DNA of 54,680 nucleotides, taken from an uncultured Ruminococcus sp. (GTDB lineage: Bacteria > Bacillota > Clostridia > Oscillospirales > Acutalibacteraceae). Below the pieces are notes generated by a model, which was given only the letters and a program-made list of their open reading frames with translations, made no database searches and was not told the origin of the DNA. The translations under genes and the position numbers were made by a program. Position 1 is the first letter of the stretch. Each line of letters begins with the position of its first letter. Where the stretch lies: positions 1 to 54,680 of the forward strand of contig CACWRT010000004.1 in NCBI GenBank assembly GCA_902763365.1. The letters run 5' to 3'. Shown one piece after another: positions 16,373 through 24,179 of this stretch.

Positions 16373-16981
16373 ATGAAAAAATTTGCAGCCTTGATACTCA
16401 TTGCATCATTACTTTTATCCATGACAGGATGCGGGTATATAGTGTCGGATTCGGAAAAGGAACTGTTTAATTCGGATTCGGAAAAGGAACTGTTTAATGA
16501 TGTAATGCAGTTGCTCGAAAGTGAATTGCCGCAAAGTATGAAACTGACAGCTGAGAGTGATTCATATTCGCTTGGAATATCAATAAAATGCGGAATTTGT
16601 TCTTCATCTGATAATGCTTTGTTACAGCAGGAAAAATCAAATGTATCATATCTTTTTAATGAATACGGTAAAAAAATATATGATAAAATACGCCCCAAAA
16701 TAAATAAAAGTTTTGGCATTGATATTAATTATTATTCTCAAAAAAAGGAACATAATGAAATGCTTTTGCATTGGAGCATTATTTTTCCGTCAAATAACGA
16801 GAAGAAAGAGTATTCCAATCCTCATCATGCTGCAATAATAAGCGATATTACTAACAATGAAATATACTATGCAGCTCATACTGATGAAAAATATGATGCT
16901 AAAGTTTCAACATTTCTTAATAAATATGAAGATGGTAAAGTATATATAATTCGTTTAAAGGATTTGATCATTACATCATGA
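16373..16981 (+). CDS. Small lipoprotein of unknown function
   Basis: A 202-residue protein with a lipoprotein signal (LSMTGC). A 9-residue segment, SDSEKELFN, is repeated exactly in tandem right after the anchor. The rest is a mixed alpha/beta, Lys/Asn/Tyr-rich extracellular domain with no family I recognise. GAGGTGA precedes the ATG. It overlaps the next gene by ATGA (translational coupling). It opens an AT-richer cluster (16.2-19.8 kb) with the broken membrane protein, the truncated lipase and another membrane-anchored protein. Confidence 0.75.
   Translation: MKKFAALILIASLLLSMTGCGYIVSDSEKELFNSDSEKELFNDVMQLLESELPQSMKLTAESDSYSLGISIKCGICSSSDNALLQQEKSNVSYLFNEYGKKIYDKIRPKINKSFGIDINYYSQKKEHNEMLLHWSIIFPSNNEKKEYSNPHHAAIISDITNNEIYYAAHTDEKYDAKVSTFLNKYEDGKVYIIRLKDLIITS
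16445..16498 (+). repeat. 27-bp perfect tandem duplication in the lipoprotein gene
   Basis: Two identical 27-nt copies (16445-16471, 16472-16498), in frame, duplicate SDSEKELFN. Perfect identity means a recent event. Confidence 0.95.
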
Positions 16982-17584
16982 AAAATATAAAAAACATAGT
17001 TTATACTGTTCTGAAATATCTGGGAAATTTTTTTTTTTACGGCTGTAGGTTTGCTTCTCATATGGTTTGTTGTGTTTATGTTTCAGAAAAGCCCTGTTGA
17101 TTCATTTTCAGATCAAGCAATCAGATTTATTGTTACAAATTATGAAAGACCGAGTGACAAGATAAAAAGTGAACTTGGCCGTGAGCTTTATGAAATGATA
17201 GAAGAATCATTTATCAATTACGGTGATATTTCTAAGAGTAAATACAAAGACGTTATCTCTCCGAAACATTATGATTTTCTTTATTATATATCCCGGGAAA
17301 GCGAAGATCAGACATCCGGAAAAAGCTATATTGACAGAAGTAATTATGATATACTCATATCCTATCATTCCATGCCTGAAACTGAAATAATATCGGAAAC
17401 CAAGGCTGTTTCAACATACTTTTTAGAATATAAATATTCAGTCGATAAACCCTTTACAGAATATGAAGGGCATAGGTACTATGAATTGCTCGACTACACC
17501 TTGGCAAAGTCACAAGTTACAATAAAATGGGAATATCAGGATGATAAAAGATGGCATATTGTTGGTTATGAAGAGTCAGTTTGA
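16978..17584 (+). pseudogene. Membrane-anchored protein interrupted by a frameshift at an 11-T run
   Basis: ATG 16978 overlaps the stop of the preceding lipoprotein and reads MKNIKNIVYTVLKYLGNFFF into a run of 11 T (17028-17038). In that frame it ends at TGA 17098. With 10 T the reading continues into the frame of 17051-17584, completing a membrane helix (TAVGLLLIWFVVFMF) and an extracellular domain of about 170 residues. The downstream frame has only a TTG start inside the helix. This is either a slippage or phase-variation site, transcriptional slippage, or a sequencing error. The extracellular domain is not recognised. The intact product would be about 200 residues. Confidence 0.7.
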
Positions 17585-17646
17585 TAAATATGTGCAATTT
17601 GTATTACAACATTATTTTTTTAATGTTGAGTGGTACAAATTACGAA

Positions 17647-17692
17647 GAAAAAAGACGTACCCTCGCATCCATCAAAATGCGGGGATAACGTC
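17647..17692 (-). terminator. Minus-direction terminator hairpin in front of the truncated lipase gene
   Basis: GACGT/ACGTC and CCCTCGCAT/ATGCGGGG pairings around an 8-nt loop. Read on the minus strand it ends in six T. The ATGCGGGGATA arm recurs in the comM terminator at 19869-19879. No minus-strand gene that would need it is visible here. Confidence 0.5.
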
Positions 17693-17712
17693 CTGGAAAG
17701 AGGTGGAAGAAA

Positions 17713-19119
17713 ATGCGGTGCAGGGAGAGTATTTGGAGAACAGCAATAACCCAGACAACGATAGATAAGGCAAAAAGCATGGGAGTAAAAATATTCAGCT
17801 TTGCGGCTGGAAACTATGCCGAAGGAGTGGCTGATCTGAAAACCCTTGCATACCGGACAGGCGGAGCATTTTACGGGATGAGCTATTATCTGCATTTTGC
17901 AAGCTACTATGCAAGCCTGATAAATATAGACGTTGACAGCGACACTGACGGACTGCCTGATTATTATGAATCAAACATTCCAATATATAACGGTAACTGC
18001 ATAGTGACCTCACCAAATATACAGGACACAGACGGAGATACTCTGAAAGACGGCGATGAAATAATAATCAGAAAAGAGCATATTCCTCTTACCAATAACG
18101 TGCGTGTATATGCTAAAATGTTGTCTGATCCGAGAGAACCGGATACAGACGGGGATGGATATATAGACGGAGCAGATGAAAACAAAATGGAATGGGATGT
18201 CGGTGACAGGGATCTTGCGATGTTTGCTGCTCTTGCTTATGAAGATGGTTCTCAGTACATAGGCAGATTTTATGACACTATTGTAGGAAATCCTAATGTA
18301 GGTGAGTCCGGACAAAGTTATTACTGGCTTGATTACGCTAATATTGATGAATTATCGGAAAAGTGGATAATAATTGATCATAAAAACATTCTTTCTTGTT
18401 CGCCTTATGACGATAACTTCTGTGCAACGACATATAAGAATGGTGATAACATTGTAATATCTTATCGCGGCACTGATGAAATGCCTGGAGAATGGGTAGA
18501 TAATATTTTAGGTTACGGATTTGCTAATTATCATACCGAAGAAACTTTGGCAGAACAATATGCTATGCAAACCTATAATAGGAATATTGCTGAAAATCCA
18601 AATATCAAAATCTATATAACAGGTCATTCTTTAGGAGGATATTTAGCTCAGATAGGAGCAGCTAAACTTATAAATTCAGTAGACTGGTATCCATTAAAAA
18701 AAGTTGTATATTTCAATGGTATGGGAATGAAATTTAATGATTTTGCGTTTTGGCAGAAAAATGATGAAGTGGATGCCCTTGAAAGATTCGGAAAAAGAAA
18801 TGGTGAACCCAACGGAAAACTGATTTGCTATCACTTGATTGGCGATGTAGTATCCATGCTTGGAACTCACCATGGAGAGGAACGATGGTTTAATGCTACC
18901 GATTCAGCCAAGAACAACCATTTAACAGAGTCTGGAAGGTATCTTGAGGATTTGGTTATATCTTCGACCATATCTGTTACATTATGTATTACTTTTCCAA
19001 TAATTGAAACAATATCTTTTTACTATGGATATTATGGATTTTCTTCTCTTGAACAATATTTTTGGACGACTCATGAAACGGACAGCTTTTTGTATTATCT
19101 TCATCAAGGTGTCAGATAG
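17713..19119 (+). CDS. 5'-truncated vWA / TSP3-repeat / class 3 lipase-like protein
   Basis: A 468-residue frame. Residues 10-60 are the last part of a von Willebrand A domain (TIDKAKSMGVKIFSFAAGN, TGGAFY); the start of that domain and any signal peptide are missing. Next come thrombospondin type 3 calcium repeats (DSDTDGLPDYYE, DTDGDTLKDGDE, DTDGDGYIDGADE). Then a DUF2974/class 3 lipase-like alpha/beta hydrolase with nucleophile S306 in GHSLGG and candidate acid and base in HLIGD and THHGE. In-frame TAA at 17686 blocks upstream extension, so the N-terminus has been lost. An AGGTGG site before ATG 17713 could still drive a cytosolic product. Likely a decayed extracellular hydrolase or effector. 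Confidence 0.7.
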   Translation: MRCRESIWRTAITQTTIDKAKSMGVKIFSFAAGNYAEGVADLKTLAYRTGGAFYGMSYYLHFASYYASLINIDVDSDTDGLPDYYESNIPIYNGNCIVTSPNIQDTDGDTLKDGDEIIIRKEHIPLTNNVRVYAKMLSDPREPDTDGDGYIDGADENKMEWDVGDRDLAMFAALAYEDGSQYIGRFYDTIVGNPNVGESGQSYYWLDYANIDELSEKWIIIDHKNILSCSPYDDNFCATTYKNGDNIVISYRGTDEMPGEWVDNILGYGFANYHTEETLAEQYAMQTYNRNIAENPNIKIYITGHSLGGYLAQIGAAKLINSVDWYPLKKVVYFNGMGMKFNDFAFWQKNDEVDALERFGKRNGEPNGKLICYHLIGDVVSMLGTHHGEERWFNATDSAKNNHLTESGRYLEDLVISSTISVTLCITFPIIETISFYYGYYGFSSLEQYFWTTHETDSFLYYLHQGVR

Positions 19120-19134
19120 GGAGAGGAGCGAATA

Positions 19135-19746
19135 GTGAAAACTTATAGAAACAAGCCTTCAGCTTTATTCATTGTTTTTCTATCTGTTATTTTTCTCCCT
19201 ATAATAATATATAGTTTAGTACAGCTGTTTTTATTTCTGAATTTTGATAGGCAGGATTATGTTATTTCCACTCTTGAAAAAAAGTATTACAGCGAATTTA
19301 TCGTATCATCAGTAAAAGAAACCGAATCGGAAAATAAAACAATATATTATCTGACCCCCACTTCAAGACCTGATCTGACAATAAAGGCTGTATATTGGGA
19401 GGGATGGAATAAAGGTCCAATGCAGGCAGTTCCGTTTAATCTTGACTATCAAAAGGGAGTAAACGATGATTTTTGGCAGCAAATAGTCATTGAAACTAAA
19501 AACAACTGTATAAATGAACCCATAGATCTTTCCGTTATATCTATAGAGAGTGCATCAGAAAATATTTATAATACGATAGAAAAAATCAGTGAACTGAAAA
19601 ACGAATATATGAAATATCCGTATAATCAAATAGAGGTTCTCGATTTTAGTGTCAGTGTTATTAGAAACGGTAAAACAGAGGAACTGTCATTCAACACCGG
19701 TATGAAGAAGTCGATGGTAAGAAATAAATTAAGATTTATTGAATAA
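19135..19746 (+). CDS. Membrane-anchored extracellular protein of unknown function
   Basis: A 203-residue protein: one N-terminal helix (about 10-32) and an extracellular domain of about 165 residues with no family I recognise. GTG start after GGGAGAGGAG, 15 nt beyond the lipase-like gene and so probably co-translated with it. Position and topology would fit an immunity or inhibitor partner of the lipase-like protein, but that is inference only. Confidence 0.7.
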   Translation: MKTYRNKPSALFIVFLSVIFLPIIIYSLVQLFLFLNFDRQDYVISTLEKKYYSEFIVSSVKETESENKTIYYLTPTSRPDLTIKAVYWEGWNKGPMQAVPFNLDYQKGVNDDFWQQIVIETKNNCINEPIDLSVISIESASENIYNTIEKISELKNEYMKYPYNQIEVLDFSVSVIRNGKTEELSFNTGMKKSMVRNKLRFIE

Positions 19747-19840
19747 ACCATACTGCCTTGTAATGTGCGGCTTTTCCATATTGCCGTATTTGTCACTTTT
19801 GTATACGATCAACTATTGATCACTTCATGAAAACAGTAAC

Positions 19841-19882
19841 AAAAAGAACTATCCCCGCATCTGTCAATATGCGGGGATAGTT
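19841..19882 (-). terminator. Terminator of comM
   Basis: A 14-bp perfect stem (AACTATCCCCGCAT 19847-19860, ATGCGGGGATAGTT 19869-19882). On the minus strand it is followed by CTTTTTGTT. Confidence 0.85.
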
Positions 19883-19946
19883 TCTGTGAAGAAACAGATC
19901 TGAGGAATCGGACAGGAATTACAGAAATCCCGGAATAATAAATCGG

Positions 19947-21464
19947 TCACTTCCAGTATTTTCTGTCCAGGTCTCTGTACTGAACTGCTTCAAAAATGTT
20001 TGATTTTTTAATAACCTCTTCGCCTTCAATATCTGCGATAGTTCTTGCGACTTTAAGGATCTTGTCATAAGCTCTTGCGGAAAGTCCCAGCATTTCGTAC
20101 TGATTTTTCATAAAGAACTTAGCGTCATCCGACAAGGGGCACATTTTGTTCAGCAGACCTGCGGTGATACGTGCATTACAGGTTATGCCCGTGCCTTTGA
20201 AGCGTTCGTTCTGGATTTTTCTTACCTTGTCCACTCTTTCTTTTATAGCTGCCGATGTTTCCCCTTTTTTCGCAGATGAAAGCTCGGCAAAATCTACGGC
20301 AGGTACTTCAACATGAAGATCAAGCCTGTCAAGAAGAGGACCGGACACCTTTGCAAGATAATTCACAACTGCCTTTTCACTGCATCTGCATTTTGATGTG
20401 CCGTAATATCCGCAGGGACAGGGATTCATAGCGGCAATAAGCATTATGGAGCATGGATATGTAAGCGTTGCATTTACACGGGATATTGTTACCTGACCGT
20501 CTTCGATAGGCTGACGAAGTATCTCCATGGCGATCCTCGTGAACTCGGGCAGCTCATCAAGAAACAGTACACCGTTATGCGCCAGAGATATTTCTCCGGG
20601 GTGGGGGATGGTGCCTCCTCCCGTAAGACCGGCGGGGGATACGGTATGATGCGGCGAACGGAAGGGACGCTCGGTTACAAGCGACCTGTCACGGCTCAGA
20701 AGACCCGCTATGGAATGTATCTTTGAGGTTTCTATCATCTCGTCAAAGGTCATTTCCGGAAGAATTGTGGGAACTCTTTTGGCAAGCATAGATTTGCCTG
20801 TACCGGGAGGTCCTATAAGCAGAACATTATGACCGCCGCAGGCAGCTATTTCAAGAGCTCTTTTTGCCTGATACTGACCTCTTACATCTGAAAAATCTAT
20901 ATTGTATTCCGAGTGTGGATGGGACGGAACGGCAGGTACAGCGGGTTTTATCGGCTTTCTGCCGCTGAGGTGATCCAGCAGCTCAATAACATTATTTATA
21001 GGATAAACGTTGATATCACGGACCACAGCGCCTTCATAAGCTTTATCGGCGGGAACGTAGAAATCCTTGATACCACGCTTTTTGGCTTCAATAGTCATAG
21101 GCAGTACGCCGTTTACGGGACGGACTTCGCCGCCAAGAGAAAGCTCGCCTATAAATGCGGAATCTTCCGCATTGTCTGCAAGCTGACCTGTCGCAAGCAG
21201 AATTGAGATGAGTATGGGCAGGTCATAGAGCGATCCCACTTTCCTTACATCCGCGGGCGCAAGATTGACTACTATCCGCTGAGAAGGGAATTCGAAGCCG
21301 CAATTCTTCAATGCCGAGCGTACTCGTTCACGCGATTCTTTTATCGACGTATCGGGCAGTCCTACAATATCAAATGCTGCCATGCCTCGTGATATGTCTG
21401 TTTCAACACTGATGCTGAATGCTTCCATCCCCAGAAGCCCCATGCTTTTTACTTTTACAACCAT
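19947..21464 (-). CDS. comM: ComM/YifB family AAA+ ATPase
   Basis: A 505-residue protein, usual length. N-terminal domain with DISRGMAAFDIVGLPD and KESRERVRSALKN. Central Mg-chelatase-like AAA+ core: Walker A GPPGTGKS near residue 217, RSPHHTVSPAGLTGGG, Walker B VLFLDELPEF. Cysteine cluster MNPCPCGYYGTSKCRCS, and a C-terminal helical domain ending with YRDLDRKYW. ComM is a helicase-like protein that promotes branch migration in natural transformation in Gram-negatives; its role in Firmicutes is less clear. ATG 21464 is preferred over TTG 21470. No dprA or other competence gene is adjacent. Confidence 0.93.
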   Translation of the reverse strand: MVVKVKSMGLLGMEAFSISVETDISRGMAAFDIVGLPDTSIKESRERVRSALKNCGFEFPSQRIVVNLAPADVRKVGSLYDLPILISILLATGQLADNAEDSAFIGELSLGGEVRPVNGVLPMTIEAKKRGIKDFYVPADKAYEGAVVRDINVYPINNVIELLDHLSGRKPIKPAVPAVPSHPHSEYNIDFSDVRGQYQAKRALEIAACGGHNVLLIGPPGTGKSMLAKRVPTILPEMTFDEMIETSKIHSIAGLLSRDRSLVTERPFRSPHHTVSPAGLTGGGTIPHPGEISLAHNGVLFLDELPEFTRIAMEILRQPIEDGQVTISRVNATLTYPCSIMLIAAMNPCPCGYYGTSKCRCSEKAVVNYLAKVSGPLLDRLDLHVEVPAVDFAELSSAKKGETSAAIKERVDKVRKIQNERFKGTGITCNARITAGLLNKMCPLSDDAKFFMKNQYEMLGLSARAYDKILKVARTIADIEGEEVIKKSNIFEAVQYRDLDRKYWK

Positions 21465-21613
21465 AATCAATTATAGACCCCTTTTTTTAAATCTGGAATT
21501 TTGAAAGTGGAAATAGTTTTGGCGGTTTGGAATTATTCTATCATATTTAATTATAATGAGTTTTTTGGATAAATCAAGAGCATAATATATTTTGTATTTA
21601 ACTGACTCCTTAT

Positions 21614-21652
21614 AACTATAAACTTAAAGACTGCGAAGCTGCTTTGAGCTTG
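21614..21652. repeat. Heptamer-phased repeat related to 29322-29377
   Basis: Units AACTATA, AACTTAA, AGACTGC, GAAGCTG, CTTTGAG in 7-nt phase. The words ACTATAA, ACTGCGAAG and CTTTGAGCT recur at 29322-29377. The rest of the AT-rich 21465-21926 gap shows only an inverted repeat GGAACA...TGTTCC around 21862-21889. Confidence 0.55.
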
Positions 21653-21926
21653 TTTTTATTTTATAATAAAAATGACTTTTATGCAAGATTAATGTGATGA
21701 TTTCAATGCTATTATTTTTTTATGAAATTATCTGGAATTAAGCCATATTTGGTTGTTTTTTTCTGATTTGGCAACAAAATGTCGGAAAAAAATAAAAATT
21801 GAATTATAATGACATTTTATGTTTATTTGGGCTGTTTCAAAGTTGTTAATCTGACCAAATCGGAACATTGTTTTTTCAGCATTGTTCCAAATTTTGGTAT
21901 AATGGTCATTTGGTATGAAAAATCAA

Positions 21927-21955
21927 TTGACTTAATAAAAAAAATAGTGTATGAT
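21927..21955 (+). promoter_or_regulatory. Promoter of the sigma-factor gene
   Basis: TTGACT (21927-21932), 17 nt, TATGAT (21950-21955), 31 nt before the ATG. Confidence 0.7.
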
Positions 21956-21986
21956 GATATGGTAAAGATAGATTAGAGGTGTGCAA

Positions 21987-22574
21987 ATGCCGGATTTCGG
22001 GATCTCAGAAAAATATAAGCTTATCACCGATGATGAATTGGTTATACTTTATATGAACGGTGTTCAGGATGCCTTCACAGCGCTGTCTGTGCGTTATATC
22101 TATGTCATAAAGAAGCTGGCTTCGGGCTTTAAGGGTATGTCCGTTGAGTACGAGGATCTTATACAGGAGGGGCTTATCGGTCTCAGCGACGCTGTGGGAA
22201 GCTATAGTAAGGATAAGGGCGCTTCATTCAGGACTTATTCCGCAAAGTGTATAAGGAATCGTATGATTTCTGCCATAAGAAAGGCGAACAGTTCCGCTAA
22301 TTCTATTAATAACGAAGTGGTATCTCTGAGCGAACAGTGGGATGTTATGTCTGCTCCGCTTACAGAACCTGAGCTTGCGGTTGACAGCGTTGAGAGAACT
22401 AAGGAGATATATCGTGTTGTACGTGAGAATCTTTCCGAGCTTGAAAGAAATGTTCTGTCTTTATATATAGACGGTAAGCGTTACGAAGAAATAGCAGGGG
22501 ATCTGGGGATAACTGTCAAGACCTGTGATAATGCTATGCAAAGAGTCAGAAAAAAACTCAGACATCTTAAATAA
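21987..22574 (+). CDS. sigH: Sigma-70 family factor, Spo0H (sigma-H) like
   Basis: A 195-residue protein. Region 2: EYEDLIQEGLIGLSDAV and KGASFRTYSAKCIRNRMISAIRKA. Region 4: LSELERNVLSLYIDGKRYEEIAGDLG followed by VKTCDNAMQRVRKKL, closely paralleling the Bacillus Spo0H ending. There is no region 1.1 or region 3. Sigma-H starts the sporulation programme in Firmicutes, which fits spoIIP, gpr and spoVAC in the window. ATG 21987 follows GAGGTG by 5 nt; GTG 21981 lies within the RBS. A different stress-type sigma of the same branch cannot be excluded. Confidence 0.8.
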   Translation: MPDFGISEKYKLITDDELVILYMNGVQDAFTALSVRYIYVIKKLASGFKGMSVEYEDLIQEGLIGLSDAVGSYSKDKGASFRTYSAKCIRNRMISAIRKANSSANSINNEVVSLSEQWDVMSAPLTEPELAVDSVERTKEIYRVVRENLSELERNVLSLYIDGKRYEEIAGDLGITVKTCDNAMQRVRKKLRHLK

Positions 22575-22577
22575 TAT

Positions 22578-22645
22578 GCCCTTGTAGCTTACAAGCAGAG
22601 CGTCGGATTTATCCGGAGACGGCGGTGCGATTCCGTCCGCGGGCG
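22578..22645 (+). tRNA. tRNA-like sequence with a shortened anticodon arm
   Basis: A 68-nt segment with tRNA geometry. Acceptor GCCCTTG/CGCGGGC (six of seven pair with one GU). TA at positions 8-9. D arm GCTT/GAGC. T stem GGCGG/CCGTC (22621-22625, 22633-22637) with a 7-nt loop TGCGATT directly joined to the acceptor 3' strand. Between the D and T arms are only 19 nt that form a CGGA/TCCG hairpin with a 4-nt loop instead of a 7-nt anticodon loop. The T loop has G at the usual T55, and the D loop lacks GG. A run of six T follows. Best read as a tRNA pseudogene or mimic, not a working tRNA. Confidence 0.4.
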
Positions 22646-22678
22646 AAATTTTTTAAATACCAAAGCGAGGTAAAAACA

Positions 22679-22951
22679 ATGTTCGAAGATAAGACTTTAG
22701 TTTGCAGAGAATGCGGTAAGGAATTTGTTTTCACAGCAGGTGAACAGGAATTCTACGCTTCTAAAGGACTCACTAACGATCCTAAAAGATGTAAAGCGTG
22801 CAGAAAACCGGAACGTAAGATGTATTCAGCAATTTGCGCTGCCTGCGGTAAAGAGGCGCTTGTGCCTTTTGAACCCCGTGAAGGAAGACCCGTTTATTGC
22901 AGCGAGTGTCATGAAAAGAACAAGGCTGAAAGAAATAGACCTGTGGAATAA
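22679..22951 (+). CDS. Small zinc-ribbon protein (zf-trcl type)
   Basis: A 90-residue protein with two metal-binding units. Residues 1-45 match the zf-trcl pattern (DKTLVCRECGKEF, FTAGEQEFYASKGL, PKRCKACR). Residues 50-83 carry CAACG ... YCSECH. Four CxxC pairs in total. Such proteins are common in Clostridia and are probably nucleic-acid or ribosome associated; the role is unproven. ATG 22679 follows GAGG by 9 nt; an in-frame upstream ATG at 22625 lies inside the tRNA-like sequence and is rejected. A terminator follows. Confidence 0.8.
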   Translation: MFEDKTLVCRECGKEFVFTAGEQEFYASKGLTNDPKRCKACRKPERKMYSAICAACGKEALVPFEPREGRPVYCSECHEKNKAERNRPVE

Positions 22952-22973
22952 TTTATATATTCTTTCGTATTAC

Positions 22974-23004
22974 AAAAGCGTTTCGTTCGGTCGGAACGCT
23001 TTTT
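22974..23004 (+). terminator. Terminator after the zinc-ribbon gene
   Basis: AAAAGCGTT/AACGCTTTT stem (22974-22982, 22995-23003) and a T-run. Confidence 0.8.
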
Positions 23005-23036
23005 AATGTATGACAGCACTCAGGGGATGAGTTTAT

Positions 23037-23444
23037 ATGACAATACTGATAGAAGAAATTATAAAAGAACTTAACAGCAAGCTTTTTGTAAAGGGCAAGA
23101 CAGAGATCGGTCTGTTTATGGGGCGGTGGATGTCGAGAGATGTGGATCCCGAAGTGGGCAAAAAGTATGTCTGTGAACTGTCACTGCCCGAACTGAGTGT
23201 GGAGGATCTTACTATACTTCATGAGGGCATAAAAAGTCCTGTTTATACCGATATTGATCTTGATGACAAGGTGGTTTTCAAGGGTATGATATGGACTGCC
23301 GAACATGGAGGCATAGTTGTGAGCTTTGCGCCCGACTGGATAGAGTGTTTTGAAATACGCGGAAGCGGACTTAATGCCTATGATTCGGTCCGGTTTGTGC
23401 TTGATAAAGAAGAAATAGGTATATATCCCTATGATGTAGTATAA
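23037..23444 (+). CDS. Conserved-looking protein of unknown function
   Basis: A 135-residue soluble alpha/beta protein with no signal peptide or membrane segment. It starts with an amphipathic helix (EEIIKELNSKLF) and is rich in acidic residues. I do not recognise a family. AGGGGATGAG precedes ATG 23037. It converges with the following minus-strand gene, sharing a bidirectional terminator. Confidence 0.7.
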   Translation: MTILIEEIIKELNSKLFVKGKTEIGLFMGRWMSRDVDPEVGKKYVCELSLPELSVEDLTILHEGIKSPVYTDIDLDDKVVFKGMIWTAEHGGIVVSFAPDWIECFEIRGSGLNAYDSVRFVLDKEEIGIYPYDVV

Positions 23445-23488
23445 AAAACAGACTTGTATGGAAGCTGATACTTCCGCACAGGTCTGTT
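23443..23488 (-). terminator. Bidirectional terminator between convergent genes
   Basis: AACAGACTTGT/ACAGGTCTGTT stem (23447-23457, 23478-23488) with an inner GGAAG/CTTCC pair. It has a strong T-run in the minus direction and a weaker one in the plus direction. Confidence 0.8.
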
Positions 23489-23492
23489 ATAT

Positions 23493-24119
23493 TTATTGAA
23501 TGAAGTATATTATCACAGCTGCTGCAAGCTCTGTAATACCCAGTGATATGAGTATGATAAAAATTATTTTAAGTGTTCCCAGTTTGTTCTTGTTCCGTTT
23601 TTCGGCAGTCGAACCCCGGGGAATAACAGGTGTTCGCATGGTAATGGAACGGTCCTGACCTATTTTTTCATTGACCTTTGAGATGTCGTCTGTTTTCCGT
23701 ATTTCTGCTTTAATATTAAAATGCTTGGTTATAAGCTCTCTTATTCGGGGTTCGAGAGTCGCTATACTTTCAGGCAGGTCGGGCAGAATAAGTATCATCT
23801 GACCGCCGCTTACCATATAATGCAGCGTTATACCGTCTGTGGACGCGGTATTAATTGCAAAAGCGGTTTTTTTATCTTTTGGCCGGAGTATTTTAGAAAG
23901 CAGCTTTTCGGTACTTTCGGAGGAAGAGTCAGTTCTGCCCGTTACTATGATAAGCTTGCGTTTTTTCAACGCCAGTGACATTTTCTCTGCTAATTCCTTA
24001 TTATCGGAAACCGCGCAGGCGGCAGTAAGCTTTCCGCCGAATGGGATTAGTATTTTTTCAAGCTCCTGCTGCAATACGGCAGTTTTTCCTGATCTGTAAA
24101 ATATTATTTCAAAATTCAT
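23493..24119 (-). CDS. MoCF-like domain protein with a C-terminal membrane helix
   Basis: A 208-residue protein. Residues about 1-135 resemble the molybdopterin-binding/CinA-MoaB fold: KLIIVTGRTDSSSESTEKLL in place of the usual GGTG loop, and GQMILILPDLPESI in place of the LPGxP loop. Catalytic and ligand residues of true MoCF enzymes are not evident. A basic linker leads to one C-terminal helix (IIFIILISLGITELAAAVIIYFI). The cytosolic N-terminal part of the sortase encoded just upstream looks like a relative, so the two may act together. ATG 24119 follows TGGAG by 6 nt; the upstream ATG 24131 has no RBS. Confidence 0.6.
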   Translation of the reverse strand: MNFEIIFYRSGKTAVLQQELEKILIPFGGKLTAACAVSDNKELAEKMSLALKKRKLIIVTGRTDSSSESTEKLLSKILRPKDKKTAFAINTASTDGITLHYMVSGGQMILILPDLPESIATLEPRIRELITKHFNIKAEIRKTDDISKVNEKIGQDRSITMRTPVIPRGSTAEKRNKNKLGTLKIIFIILISLGITELAAAVIIYFIQ

Positions 24120-24140
24120 ACTGTACTCCATTTAACAACA

Positions 24141-24170
24141 ACGGGGCTGCCGTAATAAGGACAGCCCCGT
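24141..24170 (-). promoter_or_regulatory. Stable hairpin between the sortase gene and its partner
   Basis: A 9-bp perfect stem (ACGGGGCTG 24141-24149, CAGCCCCGT 24162-24170) with a 12-nt loop and no T-run in either direction. It may tune expression or stability of the downstream mRNA segment. Confidence 0.5.
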
Positions 24171-24179
24171 ATTTACTTA

